From an uncultured Opitutaceae bacterium (GTDB taxonomy: Bacteria; Verrucomicrobiota; Verrucomicrobiia; Opitutales; Opitutaceae), in NCBI GenBank assembly GCA_951813085.1, contig OX638348.1, forward strand, positions 4,612,501 through 4,676,500: a DNA stretch of 64,000 nt, in the 5' to 3' direction. The translations under genes were made by a program, and so were the position numbers. Below are positions 1 through 9,129 of this stretch, one piece after another. The notes under the pieces were generated by a model. The model saw only the letters and a list, made by a program, of their open reading frames with translations, searched no databases and was not told the origin of the DNA. Each line of letters opens with the position of its first letter. Within the stretch, counting starts at the first letter, position 1.

Positions 1-969
1 GAGCGGATTTCCCTCGTTGTTTGGAGGGACGCCTTTGTCGAAGAGGGAACGCCCACGGTGAGCTTTAGGGAATTGCTCAGGATTACCAAGAATCCGCTCC
101 CGGACGGATCCAATCGCGTGTTTCACGCGCGGCGAAATATAGAGATGCTGTGGGGATTGATCCTGAAGTGGATTTTCAGGCGCCCCTTAAAGCTCGTATT
201 CACCTCCACCGCTCAAAGGGTGCATAGTCAATACACCAAATTCCTGTATCGACGAATGGATGCGATCATTACCACTTCGGATCGAGCGGGAAGTTTCTTG
301 GAAAAACCAGCGGATTATATCGTTCCTCATGGAATGAATATTTCATTGTATCCATTTATTGAAGATAAAGAGAAAGCGTGGAGTGAACAAAAGTTTCCGG
401 GTTCGAAAGGCATCGGGATCTTTGGCCGAATCCGTCCTCAAAAAGGAATTGACCTGTTCGTCGATGCTATGATCGAAAAGCTGCCCTATTTTCCTGAATA
501 CACGGCAGTAATTGTGGGAAAGACTACTCCAAAGTTCGAGTCCTTTGTACAGTCGCTGAAAAAACGTATTCGTTCTGCGAAATTGGAAGGACGCTTCGTT
601 TGGCTTGGTGAAGTAGAATACAAAGCGTTGCCATCTCTCTACGGAGCGATGTCCATTGTGGCTTCTGTTTCACGTGTGGAAGGCTTTGGCCTAACCTGTC
701 TCGAAGCGATGAGCTCGGGAGCGCCAGTAATCGCAAGCAGGACGGGCGGCTTTGATCTCGTTGTACGCGACGAGGTCGATGGGATGCTTGTCGATTGCGG
801 GAGCGCTGCGCAGATCGCCAGCAGTTTTGAGAAGCTTGCGAGCGTTCCAGATATGCTGCCTAAAATGAGCGCATCCGCACGTCGGAGAATCGAAGACTCA
901 TTTACAATCGAGCGCGAAGCAGATGCGTTGATCGATATCTATGAGGAACTTGCGAATCGACACGCTTAG
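1..969 (+). CDS. GT4-family glycosyltransferase (5' end outside window)
   Basis: The reading frame is open from base 1, so the start lies upstream and only the C-terminal part is present. The visible protein has the GT4/GT-B donor-binding half: a strand ending in GIFGRIRPQKGIDLF (start of the nucleotide-sugar domain) and the signature SRVEGFGLTCLEAMSSG, with the glutamates that bind the donor sugar phosphate, followed by APVIASRTGG. It probably transfers a sugar from a nucleotide donor to a cell-surface glycan or lipid at the cytoplasmic face of the membrane. The acceptor cannot be told. Its stop overlaps the stop of the convergent ABC exporter gene by a few bases. An MsbA-like neighbour would fit a role in envelope glycolipid synthesis, but the two genes face each other and need not be co-regulated. 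Confidence 0.85.
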   Translation, partial: ERISLVVWRDAFVEEGTPTVSFRELLRITKNPLPDGSNRVFHARRNIEMLWGLILKWIFRRPLKLVFTSTAQRVHSQYTKFLYRRMDAIITTSDRAGSFLEKPADYIVPHGMNISLYPFIEDKEKAWSEQKFPGSKGIGIFGRIRPQKGIDLFVDAMIEKLPYFPEYTAVIVGKTTPKFESFVQSLKKRIRSAKLEGRFVWLGEVEYKALPSLYGAMSIVASVSRVEGFGLTCLEAMSSGAPVIASRTGGFDLVVRDEVDGMLVDCGSAAQIASSFEKLASVPDMLPKMSASARRRIEDSFTIEREADALIDIYEELANRHA

Positions 970-2699
970 CTCACCTGCTGATCATACAGGCTTCGATACA
1001 ATTTGCAGCGCTCGTAGAGTTCGGCGTGCGAACCCTGATCGATGATCTTCCCCTGTTCGAAAACGAGGATCTTGGACGCATTCTTGATAGTGCTGAAACG
1101 ATGAGCGATGATTAGAACCGTCTTCCCTATGACAAGCTTGTTCAAGGCGTCTTGAACCTTGCGTTCACTTTCCGAGTCGAGAGCGGATGTGGCCTCGTCA
1201 AGGATCAAGATTGGGGCGTTTCGCAAAAAGGCTCGGGCGATGGCGATCCGTTGCTTTTGCCCTCCTGAGAGCCGCGCTCCTCGTTCACCGACGATCGTAT
1301 CGTAGCCTTCAGATTGTTCCTTGATAAAGTCATCCGCGAATGCTTGCTGCGCTGCTTCGCGCACCTCTTCGTCGGTAGCATCGAGTCGACCTAGACGGAT
1401 ATTTTCGGCTATGGTGTCGTCAAAGAGAACGGGGTCTTGGGAGACGATAGCGATCTTGCGTCGAAGGTCTGTTGTGCGGAAACGCTTGATCGCGATTCCA
1501 TCCAGCAAAGTCTGACCTTTGTTCGCATCGTAAAATCGGGGCACCAGATTTGCGAAGGTGCTCTTGCCCGCCCCGCTTGGGCCCACCAAGGCGCACACGC
1601 ATCCAGTTTCGATCGTCGCTGAGGCGTCGACGAGAGCAGGCGATTCGCCGTATGAGAATGACACCTCTCGAAATTCAATTTTTCCTCGTATCGAATCAGG
1701 GGATACTGGTTTCTCTGGTTCTTCTATATTATTGGGTTCCGCAATTATTTCACGAATGCGCTTAAGCGATTCAGCCCCTTTCTTCAATTCGCCTGCGAGA
1801 TAGCTGATGCGCTTTATTGGAGAGTAGCTAAAGTAGAGCGCTGCAAAGATCGCGATGAAGACTTCTCCGGATACGCCTTTATAGTACCCGATCACGAACG
1901 CCGATGCGAGACCGATCGACGAGATTATTTCCACGATGGGCGAAAGCGCAAACGTGTACTTGACGACCTTCATCTGGGAGCTGAAGAGCTCTTCTAATCG
2001 TTCTCCAAATCGACGGTTCTCTCTGTCTTGAAGGTTGAATGCGCGCACTTCCTTAGCCGCTCCGAGATTTTGAGAAAGGTCGTTGGTAACGCTTGAAAGC
2101 TCCTCTTGCTGAGCCTTCGCTTTTTGCCCGAGCTTTTGGGTGAGTTTTCTGACTGGAAAAATTACCAATGGGAGGAGGGCGATACTGCAGTAGATATAGA
2201 CCACGCCATCGTGCTCCCATCCCTTGTAGGCGAGCATAGCGACCGCTCCTAGAAAGGTGAGCGGCGCGATCGCTAGATCTCGGCCGGTGATGGTTAAGGC
2301 ATATTGCATCGCCTGCGTGTCCGCGGTGAGACGAGCGATGAGATCTCCTGTTTTCTTCGTCTGGAAAAAGGCCAGCGGCAGCCGCTGTATATGCGAGAAG
2401 AGTTCCGCTCTCAGGTCACGGATCACGGCTAGGCCTGCGTGGTTCAGGTGATAGGTGCTCAAGAATGTGCTCACTCCGATCGTTACGAAAAGAATCGGGA
2501 AAATGCTCGCGATCAATATGACTTGGCCGAGATCCCTTTCGCTTCCGCCATTGAGAACGATGCCAAAGAGCTTTTCGGCGCCGAGCGTAATGCCGGCGCC
2601 CGTGCACAAGCCCGCAACGCCTCCGATGAACAAAGCGAAACGAACGCGTCGCTTGTACGGGCGGAGCAGTTCGAGGAATAATTTCAAGTCCTTGAGCAT
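966..2699 (-). CDS. MsbA-like ABC exporter (fused membrane and ATPase domains)
   Basis: A 577-residue half-transporter with an N-terminal six-helix exporter domain (about residues 20-310) and a C-terminal ATPase. Walker A GPSGAGKST is at 373-381, the signature LSGGQ at 478-482, Walker B ILILDEATSALD near 497-508 and the switch histidine at 533 in IAHRFST. All catalytic residues are present. Such proteins work as homodimers and flip lipids (MsbA, lipid A) or export drugs or peptides; the substrate here is not certain. The gene starts 35 bases after the oppC stop on the same strand, so it may be the last gene of the pyrF-to-oppC run. It is an exporter-type ATPase and is not expected to power the OppBC importer upstream. 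Confidence 0.85.
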   Translation of the reverse strand: MLKDLKLFLELLRPYKRRVRFALFIGGVAGLCTGAGITLGAEKLFGIVLNGGSERDLGQVILIASIFPILFVTIGVSTFLSTYHLNHAGLAVIRDLRAELFSHIQRLPLAFFQTKKTGDLIARLTADTQAMQYALTITGRDLAIAPLTFLGAVAMLAYKGWEHDGVVYIYCSIALLPLVIFPVRKLTQKLGQKAKAQQEELSSVTNDLSQNLGAAKEVRAFNLQDRENRRFGERLEELFSSQMKVVKYTFALSPIVEIISSIGLASAFVIGYYKGVSGEVFIAIFAALYFSYSPIKRISYLAGELKKGAESLKRIREIIAEPNNIEEPEKPVSPDSIRGKIEFREVSFSYGESPALVDASATIETGCVCALVGPSGAGKSTFANLVPRFYDANKGQTLLDGIAIKRFRTTDLRRKIAIVSQDPVLFDDTIAENIRLGRLDATDEEVREAAQQAFADDFIKEQSEGYDTIVGERGARLSGGQKQRIAIARAFLRNAPILILDEATSALDSESERKVQDALNKLVIGKTVLIIAHRFSTIKNASKILVFEQGKIIDQGSHAELYERCKLYRSLYDQQVS

Positions 2700-2734
2700 A
2701 GGGCGGTGTCAGACTGCACCGGAAAGGGCGGGTT

Positions 2735-3790
2735 TCAATCTCTTGATGATTTCACGTCGAGCGCGTCGCGCAGCCCGTCCCCCAGAAAGTTCATGGAAAA
2801 GAGGGTGATGGAGAAAAATGAGGCAGGTACCACGAGCAACCAAGGATAGACCATCATCTTTTCCGCGCCCTTTTTGATAAGCGTACCCCAGGAGGCGTTT
2901 GGAGGTTGCACTCCAAGTCCGAGAAAACTGAGCGTCGATTCGAGTAGCATGACAGCAGGTACTAGGAGCGTAGAGTAGACGATTACAGGTCCGAGGATGT
3001 TCGGGGTGATGTGACGTAGGATTATAGTCGGCGTCCGTACTCCGGTGGCCCGCGCAGCTTCCACGAAATCCTGGTTCTTGAGGTTAACGACCTGACCTCG
3101 AACAATTCGCGCCATCGTCAACCATTCGACCGCTCCAATAGCTAGAAATATCAACAGCAACTGGTGATCCGAGCCCTCGAAGACGACCATTAGGAGAATG
3201 ACGAAAATCAAGAATGGAAGAGCGTAGAGAACATCTACCACTCGCATAAGAAAGGCGTCAATTTTTCCTCCCACATAGCCCGATATGGCCCCATAGAATA
3301 CGCCGATCAGAAGAGATACGAAGGTCGCTATGAATCCGACGCCGAGCGATATGCGCCCTCCCTGAAAAATCCGAGCGAGCAAGTCACGCCCATGACTGTC
3401 TGTACCCAGAATATGGGTTCGCGACGACTCGCGAAAATCTAGGCCGTCGATGTCAAGGATCTCTCCGTTGCCTAGTTTGGCGATTTCTTGCGCCGCCTCG
3501 GCTGCGTATACGTCGCCAAATTCCTTTGGGGTGATGATTTCATCGGGTTCCTCGGATTCTCCGTCGTATCGAAGCTCGATCCCCATCGTAAGAGGCGGCG
3601 TCGCTCCAAAAGAAAGCGTCTGATGAGTTGGAGAGTGGGGATAGAATAGCGGGCTCGTGTAGCAAAGAACCACCATGGCGACGAAAAATCCGAGACCGAA
3701 CATGGCGAGCTTGTTCTTGCCGAGTTTCGTCCAAGCGTCTCGCCAAGGCGATCGGATTTGGGCTTCGTTTGCCATTGATTGGACGTTCAT
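2735..3790 (-). CDS. oppC: Peptide ABC transporter permease, OppC/DppC type
   Basis: About 351 residues. The start chosen is the ATG at 3790 (MNVQSMANEA); the open frame runs further upstream but that part lies inside oppB in another frame. A first membrane helix (GLGFFVAMVVLCY) is followed by a long periplasmic stretch, the OppC marker LGTDSHGRDLLARI, then the binding-protein-dependent permease core with the EAA-type loop ARATGVRTPTIILRHITPN that docks the ATPase. It forms the inner-membrane channel with OppB for import of oligopeptides or related solutes. The start overlaps the oppB stop as ATGA, so the two are translationally coupled. No OppD/OppF ATPase gene is nearby. Confidence 0.9.
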   Translation of the reverse strand: MNVQSMANEAQIRSPWRDAWTKLGKNKLAMFGLGFFVAMVVLCYTSPLFYPHSPTHQTLSFGATPPLTMGIELRYDGESEEPDEIITPKEFGDVYAAEAAQEIAKLGNGEILDIDGLDFRESSRTHILGTDSHGRDLLARIFQGGRISLGVGFIATFVSLLIGVFYGAISGYVGGKIDAFLMRVVDVLYALPFLIFVILLMVVFEGSDHQLLLIFLAIGAVEWLTMARIVRGQVVNLKNQDFVEAARATGVRTPTIILRHITPNILGPVIVYSTLLVPAVMLLESTLSFLGLGVQPPNASWGTLIKKGAEKMMVYPWLLVVPASFFSITLFSMNFLGDGLRDALDVKSSRD

Positions 3791-4704
3791 TGGTAACGCA
3801 GCTTGGGGTTGAGCAAGATCTGAACTATGTCCACGATCATATTGGCGACAATGATGAGGGCCGCGTAGAATAGCACTGTCGATAGGATAAGGGAATGGTC
3901 GCGACTCAATGCTGCCTGGATAAAGTGACGACCGAGTCCGGGTACTTGAAATATCGTCTCGACTACGAACGAACCACTGATCAACCCGGCCAGCGCAGGT
4001 CCAAAAAAGGAAACGACCGGCATAATGCCGCCGCGCAATGCGTGCACGAGAACGACGCGGCGTTCCGAGGCGCCCTTTGCTCGAGCCGATCGAATGTAGT
4101 CCATGTTCAAGGTTTCGAGCATCCCGCCTCGCGTCAGTCGCGCGATGTACGCGGCGTAAAACAAACCGAGCGTGCAAGCGGGTAGAATGCGGTCGTATAC
4201 CGAAAACCAGCCCGATATATTCAGCCATCCCAGCCAAACTCCGAATAGCAATGCAAGCAAGGGGCCGATGACGAATGTGGGAAGGCAGATTCCGACCATC
4301 GCCATGCTCATTGGAGCGTAGTCGAGGACGGTGTTTTTACGGGCAGCGGCTAGAATGCCGATCGGAAGGCTGATCGAAAGGGCGACTATCATAGCGAGGA
4401 GCCCGAGTTGAAGGGAGACCGGGAAAGTGTCCGCGATGATATCCTTGGATGTGAGGCCTGGATAGCTTGTGAGCGGGGGAAAATCGAATGTTATGTGCTG
4501 CCAAAGCGTGCGAAAGAACTGGACGTGGATTGGATCGTTGAATCCGTAGTATTCCATCTGCTGCTCTATTATGTGCGGCGCGACTTTCCGCTCCTGGCTG
4601 AATGGTCCTCCTGGCGCCGCTCGTACCATGAAGAATGTGATCGTATAGATCGCTAACAGAATCGGTATGGCTTGCCCGAGCCGGATGAAGATAAATCTAA
4701 GCAC
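3787..4704 (-). CDS. oppB: Peptide ABC transporter permease, OppB/DppB type
   Basis: A 305-residue permease of usual family length. The N-terminus MLRFIFIRLGQAIPILLAIYT is the typical OppB first helix, followed by a periplasmic loop and the permease core with the EAA-like loop containing SARAKGASERRVVLVHALR. It pairs with OppC in the inner membrane to import peptides delivered by the SBP_bac_5 proteins encoded just upstream. It starts about 40 bases after the end of the first binding-protein gene and overlaps oppC by four bases. The absence of the ATPase pair means that the complex must borrow ATPases encoded elsewhere. Confidence 0.9.
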   Translation of the reverse strand: MLRFIFIRLGQAIPILLAIYTITFFMVRAAPGGPFSQERKVAPHIIEQQMEYYGFNDPIHVQFFRTLWQHITFDFPPLTSYPGLTSKDIIADTFPVSLQLGLLAMIVALSISLPIGILAAARKNTVLDYAPMSMAMVGICLPTFVIGPLLALLFGVWLGWLNISGWFSVYDRILPACTLGLFYAAYIARLTRGGMLETLNMDYIRSARAKGASERRVVLVHALRGGIMPVVSFFGPALAGLISGSFVVETIFQVPGLGRHFIQAALSRDHSLILSTVLFYAALIIVANMIVDIVQILLNPKLRYQ

Positions 4705-4743
4705 GGATTGGAATAGGAGAGGATGAGCGAGGAAAGGCGGTTG

Positions 4744-6342
4744 TTAGTTTTCGAAGTAAATGCCTTTGTAGTTGCGGATCCCTATAGACTTCGGGTGCCA
4801 GCCTTTTACGCGAGGATCTAGTCGGATGGGGCGGACGTAGTGGTAGATTGGAATGATTGGCATGTCCTCCAGCATGATTGCTTCTGCTTCCGCCAATATG
4901 TCGAGTCGCTTTTTAGGATCCACTTCCACGAATGATTCATCAAGGAGACGATCGTATACGGGATTTGAGTACCGAGAGTCATTCTGTCCGCTGTCGGAAT
5001 GGAGTATTCGCAGGAAAGTGTCGGGATAAAGATAGTCGCCAATCCAACCGTATCGAGCAATCTGGAAATTCCCATCCGAGATCGTGTCAACGAATACCTT
5101 CCATTCCTGGTTTCGCAATTCGATTTCCACGCCGAGTATCTTTAGCCACATTTCTTGAACCGCCTCCGCAATCGCTTTGTGGCTTTCCAGCGTATTGAAT
5201 AGAAGCGTTAATTTCGGGAAGCCTTCGCCACCAGGATAGCCAGCCTCGGCAAGCAATTCGCGGGCCTTCTTCGGATTGAATTCGGCGACAGGGCTAGGTT
5301 CGTACCCGCTGATTCCAGAAGGAGTGAACGTTGCGGCCGCAGTTTGCCCGCCCTTGGTGATGCGTCGAACGATCGAGTTGCGATTGACGGCATAGCTGAG
5401 CGCCTTGCGAACTTTAGGGTTGTCTAGCGGCGGAACAGTGTTGTTGAGCGCGTAGAAGTAGGAGCCGAGAAACGGGTCGATGCGAAGGTTGGAGTCTTTG
5501 CGTTCTTGATAGACCGGTATCAAATCAGCGGGCACTTCATAGGTTTTGTGCAATCCACCGCGATTGAATGTCTGGTCTTCGGTGTTCGAGCTAGCGATTG
5601 GGTAGAACTTGATGCCATTGAGCAGTACGTTTTCAGCGTCCCAATAATCTGGATTCTTCTCGACTTCGATTATCTGGTTCATTTGCCAATTTTTCAGCTT
5701 GAATGGTCCGTTGCCAACATACTCTTCGCGTATCCAGTTGTTGGCCGGGTCGTCTATCGCACCGTATTTTTCGACAGTGGTTTTATTTACGGGAAACCAA
5801 GACTCGTGCTTGATCATGTTGAGGAAGTAGAGGACGGGACCATTGAGTGTGACTTTCAAGGTCCGGTCGTCTACAGCTATGGCGCCTACTTGCGAAAAGT
5901 CTTCGATTTCTCCTTCGTTGAACGCTTTGGCGTTCTTCATCGAAAATAGCATCTCCGAATATTGGGAACCGAGTTTTGGAGAGAGGATCCGTTGAAATCC
6001 ATAGAGAAAGTCGTTGGCGGTGACGGGCTCGCCGTTGGTCCAGGTCGCTTCACGTAGGTGGAACGTCCACACCGTGTAGTCATCGTGCTCCCACTTCTCC
6101 GCCATGCCGGGCATTGGTATATTGTCGTCGGTCGGATGGGGAGCTATGAGTCCTTCGATCAGGCTTACTACAACATGGTGTCCATTCAGTGACGAATTGA
6201 TGTGAGGATCCAGACTGTGCGGTTCGCTACCGTTTCCGAGTAGGAGAATGCCTTCTTTTATGGCATCGTCCGCGGGAGTGGCGTATGAAAACCCTGCGCA
6301 GGCGCAGGCGAGTGTCGCGAAAATCAATGGCTTTAATTTCAT
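4744..6342 (-). CDS. oppA: Periplasmic oligopeptide-binding protein (SBP_bac_5, OppA-like)
   Basis: About 532 residues from the ATG at 6342, which gives a clean signal peptide (MKLKPLIFATLACACAGF..SYA). The longer open frame upstream runs inside the preceding gene and has no signal sequence. After cleavage comes the family start GNGSEPHSLDPHINSS, then features such as ATWTNGEPVTANDFLYGF and a C-terminal GIRNYKGIYFEN. The protein captures peptides in the periplasm and hands them to OppBC. The ATGA overlap with the upstream binding-protein gene shows translational coupling. Two binding proteins with similar N-terminal motifs in tandem suggest duplication and widened substrate range. Confidence 0.88.
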   Translation of the reverse strand: MKLKPLIFATLACACAGFSYATPADDAIKEGILLLGNGSEPHSLDPHINSSLNGHHVVVSLIEGLIAPHPTDDNIPMPGMAEKWEHDDYTVWTFHLREATWTNGEPVTANDFLYGFQRILSPKLGSQYSEMLFSMKNAKAFNEGEIEDFSQVGAIAVDDRTLKVTLNGPVLYFLNMIKHESWFPVNKTTVEKYGAIDDPANNWIREEYVGNGPFKLKNWQMNQIIEVEKNPDYWDAENVLLNGIKFYPIASSNTEDQTFNRGGLHKTYEVPADLIPVYQERKDSNLRIDPFLGSYFYALNNTVPPLDNPKVRKALSYAVNRNSIVRRITKGGQTAAATFTPSGISGYEPSPVAEFNPKKARELLAEAGYPGGEGFPKLTLLFNTLESHKAIAEAVQEMWLKILGVEIELRNQEWKVFVDTISDGNFQIARYGWIGDYLYPDTFLRILHSDSGQNDSRYSNPVYDRLLDESFVEVDPKKRLDILAEAEAIMLEDMPIIPIYHYVRPIRLDPRVKGWHPKSIGIRNYKGIYFEN

Positions 6343-7928
6343 GGCTGTAACTGTACGTGCTTGTAGGACCGTAGGTCGATGAGCGACTCTGGCCAGTAGT
6401 TTACTTTGGGGCTGACGAGATAATTTTTCGTTTTCCAAAACAACGGGATAATGGGAAGTTCGTTTCCAAGCAGAGCCTCTGCGGCGGCAAGATGTTCCAT
6501 TCGTACGACGGTCTCATTCGATGCTCGGGCTTGATTGAGAAGGTTGTCATAAGCGGGATTCCTCCATTGGGCCCGATTGAAATGGCTGTCGCTTCTCCAA
6601 ATACCGAGAAAAGCGATCGGATCGACGTAGTCCCCGTGCCAAGCGAGGTAGCTGATATCAAAGTCTCCCGAATCGAGTCGAGCCAGGAGCGATTTGAACT
6701 CCATGTTTTGGATCCGAGTCTCAATTCCCAGTTTTCGTTTCCACATCTCCTGTATGGCCTCCGCGAGAGCGATCGACGATTCTCGATTGGATACGAGAAA
6801 TCGAAGCGGAGTCTGCGGTCCTGTGACATCCGTCTCGTCTCGCATTTCGAAGTCCGCGGCTGGATAGCCGGGCATTGCGTCAGGGGTGAATCGCGTTGCG
6901 GGAAATCCAGATTTTTCGATCGCCCGTATCAAAAGCTCTCTGTCGATGGCGCTGCTTAGCGCATGTCGAAACGCTGTTTGCGCGAGCGCAGGAGATTCAC
7001 TATTCAGAAGGAGATAGGTTGTCGCCAGTGCTGGATCTCGCCGTTCGGATACCACGTGGAGACCAAGCTGCTCTTTTGGAATCTCCTCGGTAATATCCAA
7101 CTGGCCCGATTTGAAGGCTCGGTATTCAGTTTGCTGATTCTCGAAAGGAAAAAACTGCAATTGTTCCACCTCGACGCTCGAAGCATCCCAATAATACGGA
7201 TTGCGATCGAGCTGTACGCGCTCGTTTCGCTTCCAGGATTCGAGAGCGTAAGGACCGCTTGTTGCGAACCCGGCTTGAACGCTCCACGGATTTGCAATGT
7301 CATAAAGTGACCCTCGCGCTTCAACGCTTGCCTTGTGAACGGGCCTCCAGGCCCAGTGCTGAAGGGAATTGAGAAAGTGGGGAGCGGCGTGGTCGAGTGT
7401 AATGACAAGAACGTTCTCTGCGGGCGCTTTCACGCCCACTAGGTCGAAATCGTCGAGACGACCTTCGTTGTATGCTTGAGCATTGGAAATCAAGTAGAGG
7501 TGAGCGGCGTTGGGGGCAGCGAGCTCCGGGTCGAGCAGTCGTTTGTAGGATTCGAGAAAATCTTTGGAGGTAATCGAATCGCCATTCGACCAACGCGCGT
7601 CCGTCCTTAAGACAAACTCCCATCGAGTGGATTCCGGATTGCTCTTCCACTCTGAGGCGATGGCGGGAGCGATCGAATCGCTGCCGTCGCCTTTTGGGCC
7701 AACGAGACCTTCGTAAAGGCCGTTGAGGATATGGGCTTCAGCCATGCTTGTTGCGAAATGCGGATCCAGCGAGTTCGGTTCGGCTCCGTTGCCGATCCTT
7801 AGAGAACGCGTCGATTCTTGATCGCTGCGCGAACACCCGCTGATCAGCAAGCAAGCTATTGCGATCGACCCGAGGGAACTCCGGTATCGTCGCAAAATTG
7901 CCGATAGTTTGTTGCCCGGAACTAGCAT
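6339..7928 (-). CDS. Second oligopeptide-binding protein, lipoprotein form (SBP_bac_5)
   Basis: A 529-residue solute-binding protein. The N-terminus has a positively charged start, a hydrophobic segment and a lipobox LLISGC with the acylated cysteine at residue 32, so it is probably membrane-anchored, unlike the soluble neighbour. The mature part begins RIGNGAEPNSLDPHFATS and includes DARWSNGDSITSKDF, matching the same family. It would deliver peptides or other solutes to the OppBC pore. The start lies inside the end of ispF (overlap of seven bases), so its translation is coupled to an isoprenoid gene, an odd partner. Relation to the next gene by duplication is inferred from shared motifs, not from an alignment. 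Confidence 0.87.
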   Translation of the reverse strand: MLVPGNKLSAILRRYRSSLGSIAIACLLISGCSRSDQESTRSLRIGNGAEPNSLDPHFATSMAEAHILNGLYEGLVGPKGDGSDSIAPAIASEWKSNPESTRWEFVLRTDARWSNGDSITSKDFLESYKRLLDPELAAPNAAHLYLISNAQAYNEGRLDDFDLVGVKAPAENVLVITLDHAAPHFLNSLQHWAWRPVHKASVEARGSLYDIANPWSVQAGFATSGPYALESWKRNERVQLDRNPYYWDASSVEVEQLQFFPFENQQTEYRAFKSGQLDITEEIPKEQLGLHVVSERRDPALATTYLLLNSESPALAQTAFRHALSSAIDRELLIRAIEKSGFPATRFTPDAMPGYPAADFEMRDETDVTGPQTPLRFLVSNRESSIALAEAIQEMWKRKLGIETRIQNMEFKSLLARLDSGDFDISYLAWHGDYVDPIAFLGIWRSDSHFNRAQWRNPAYDNLLNQARASNETVVRMEHLAAAEALLGNELPIIPLFWKTKNYLVSPKVNYWPESLIDLRSYKHVQLQP

Positions 7929-8404
7929 TTCTGGATTAGGCAGGTAGCATGAGCGGCGGCTCCTTCGCCCCGTCCAAGCGATCCAAGCCCTTCGTTGGTG
8001 GTCGCTTTTATTCCGACTTGGTCGGGTTGGATGGCAGCGCTGGCGGCGAGGGCGTTTTTCATTTCCTCTATACTTGGGGCGATTTTGGGTTTCTCGGCGA
8101 TCAGGGTCGCGTCGATGTTGCCGATTTCGAACCCTTTTTCGTGGATAGTGGTTGCGACTTCCCTCAAGAGCGCTTGCGAATCGATATTTTTATATTTTGG
8201 GTCCGTATTGGGAAAGTAATGACCGATGTCGGGGAGCCCAGCTGCTCCGAGCAGGGCGTCGCAGATGGCGTGCGTGAGCACGTCGGCATCCGAATGGCCG
8301 TCGAGTCCGTAGGATTCGTCGAAAGTGACGCCCCCAATGACCAGCGGGCGACCTTCCTTGAAAGGGTGGATATCGTAGCCTTGTCCGATTCGAAGCGAGT
8401 TCAT
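7922..8404 (-). CDS. ispF: 2-C-methyl-D-erythritol 2,4-cyclodiphosphate synthase
   Basis: 160 residues, the full family length. IspF closes the cyclic diphosphate ring in the MEP pathway of isoprenoid synthesis in the cytoplasm. Zinc ligands are visible as D11 and H13 in GYDIH and H45 in the DVLTHA helix; the family motifs LDGHSDADVLTHA and TTNEGLGSLGRGEG are intact. The start overlaps the ispD stop as ATGA, so ispD and ispF are separate but coupled genes, in contrast to the fused IspDF of some bacteria. Confidence 0.96.
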   Translation of the reverse strand: MNSLRIGQGYDIHPFKEGRPLVIGGVTFDESYGLDGHSDADVLTHAICDALLGAAGLPDIGHYFPNTDPKYKNIDSQALLREVATTIHEKGFEIGNIDATLIAEKPKIAPSIEEMKNALAASAAIQPDQVGIKATTNEGLGSLGRGEGAAAHATCLIQKC

Positions 8405-9111
8405 TGAGCGCGGTTTTGAATGAGGTACTCGAACCAGGGCAGATCCTGAGGTTGAGTAAGTTTCGGGTTGGGCATGGGGTTCTCGACGAGCTGAACGGGT
8501 GAGCGTTGGTCTTCGATTGCGGATAGGTCGTCAGTGATAATTCGGCCGGACTCGATGATGCGTTGGTAAGCGTCTCGAATGAGCGGATACTGGAAGGCTT
8601 GCGGTGTTTCCATAGCTCGGAGCGTATCTCGGTCTAGAGTCGCCAGTTGGTATCCATCGGATACCGAAGAGACCTGCTTGAGGGTATCGACGATTTTTCG
8701 GGCGACGCAGGCCGCTCCATGCTCACGGGCTGCGGCTGCGGCTTGGTCGATCGTCTGGGCTGAAATGAGGGGTCGCGCTCCGTCGTGTATGAGGACAACG
8801 GGGCGGGGGGATTGGATCGCGGACAAACCTGCCCAGACGGAATCTTGTCGCCGCGCGCCGCCTTCGGTCCAGGAGACATTAGAAAATTCACCGCTTGTTA
8901 CCAGCGGTTTTAGAGTGTCGCGCTGCCCCTCGTCTCGATAGACGAGAACCAAGGAATCTACGGTTTCGCATCGGGCGAATGCTTCCAAGCAATATTGGAT
9001 CAATGGCTTTCCATTTACTGGATGGAGAATCTTGTCGTCGATGGCTTCGCCCATTCGCGTGCCGGAGCCTCCTGCGAGGATAACGGCGGTGGCGAACGGA
9101 TCCGATTTCAT
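8401..9111 (-). CDS. ispD: 2-C-methyl-D-erythritol 4-phosphate cytidylyltransferase
   Basis: 236 residues. IspD joins CTP to methylerythritol 4-phosphate in the MEP pathway. The N-terminal CTP-binding loop ILAGGSGTRMG, the lysine in DDKILHPVNGKP and the mid-domain motif IHDGARPLIS are present, as is the late segment ITDDLSAIE. It follows pyrF by 18 bases and overlaps ispF by four, so pyrF, ispD and ispF are probably one transcript. Confidence 0.95.
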   Translation of the reverse strand: MKSDPFATAVILAGGSGTRMGEAIDDKILHPVNGKPLIQYCLEAFARCETVDSLVLVYRDEGQRDTLKPLVTSGEFSNVSWTEGGARRQDSVWAGLSAIQSPRPVVLIHDGARPLISAQTIDQAAAAAREHGAACVARKIVDTLKQVSSVSDGYQLATLDRDTLRAMETPQAFQYPLIRDAYQRIIESGRIITDDLSAIEDQRSPVQLVENPMPNPKLTQPQDLPWFEYLIQNRAQ

Positions 9112-9129
9112 GGGCGGTCGGGTCGATTT

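Noticed and set aside
3791..4237. Extension of oppC upstream
   Set aside because: It lies within oppB in another frame; the ATGA overlap marks the true start at 3790.
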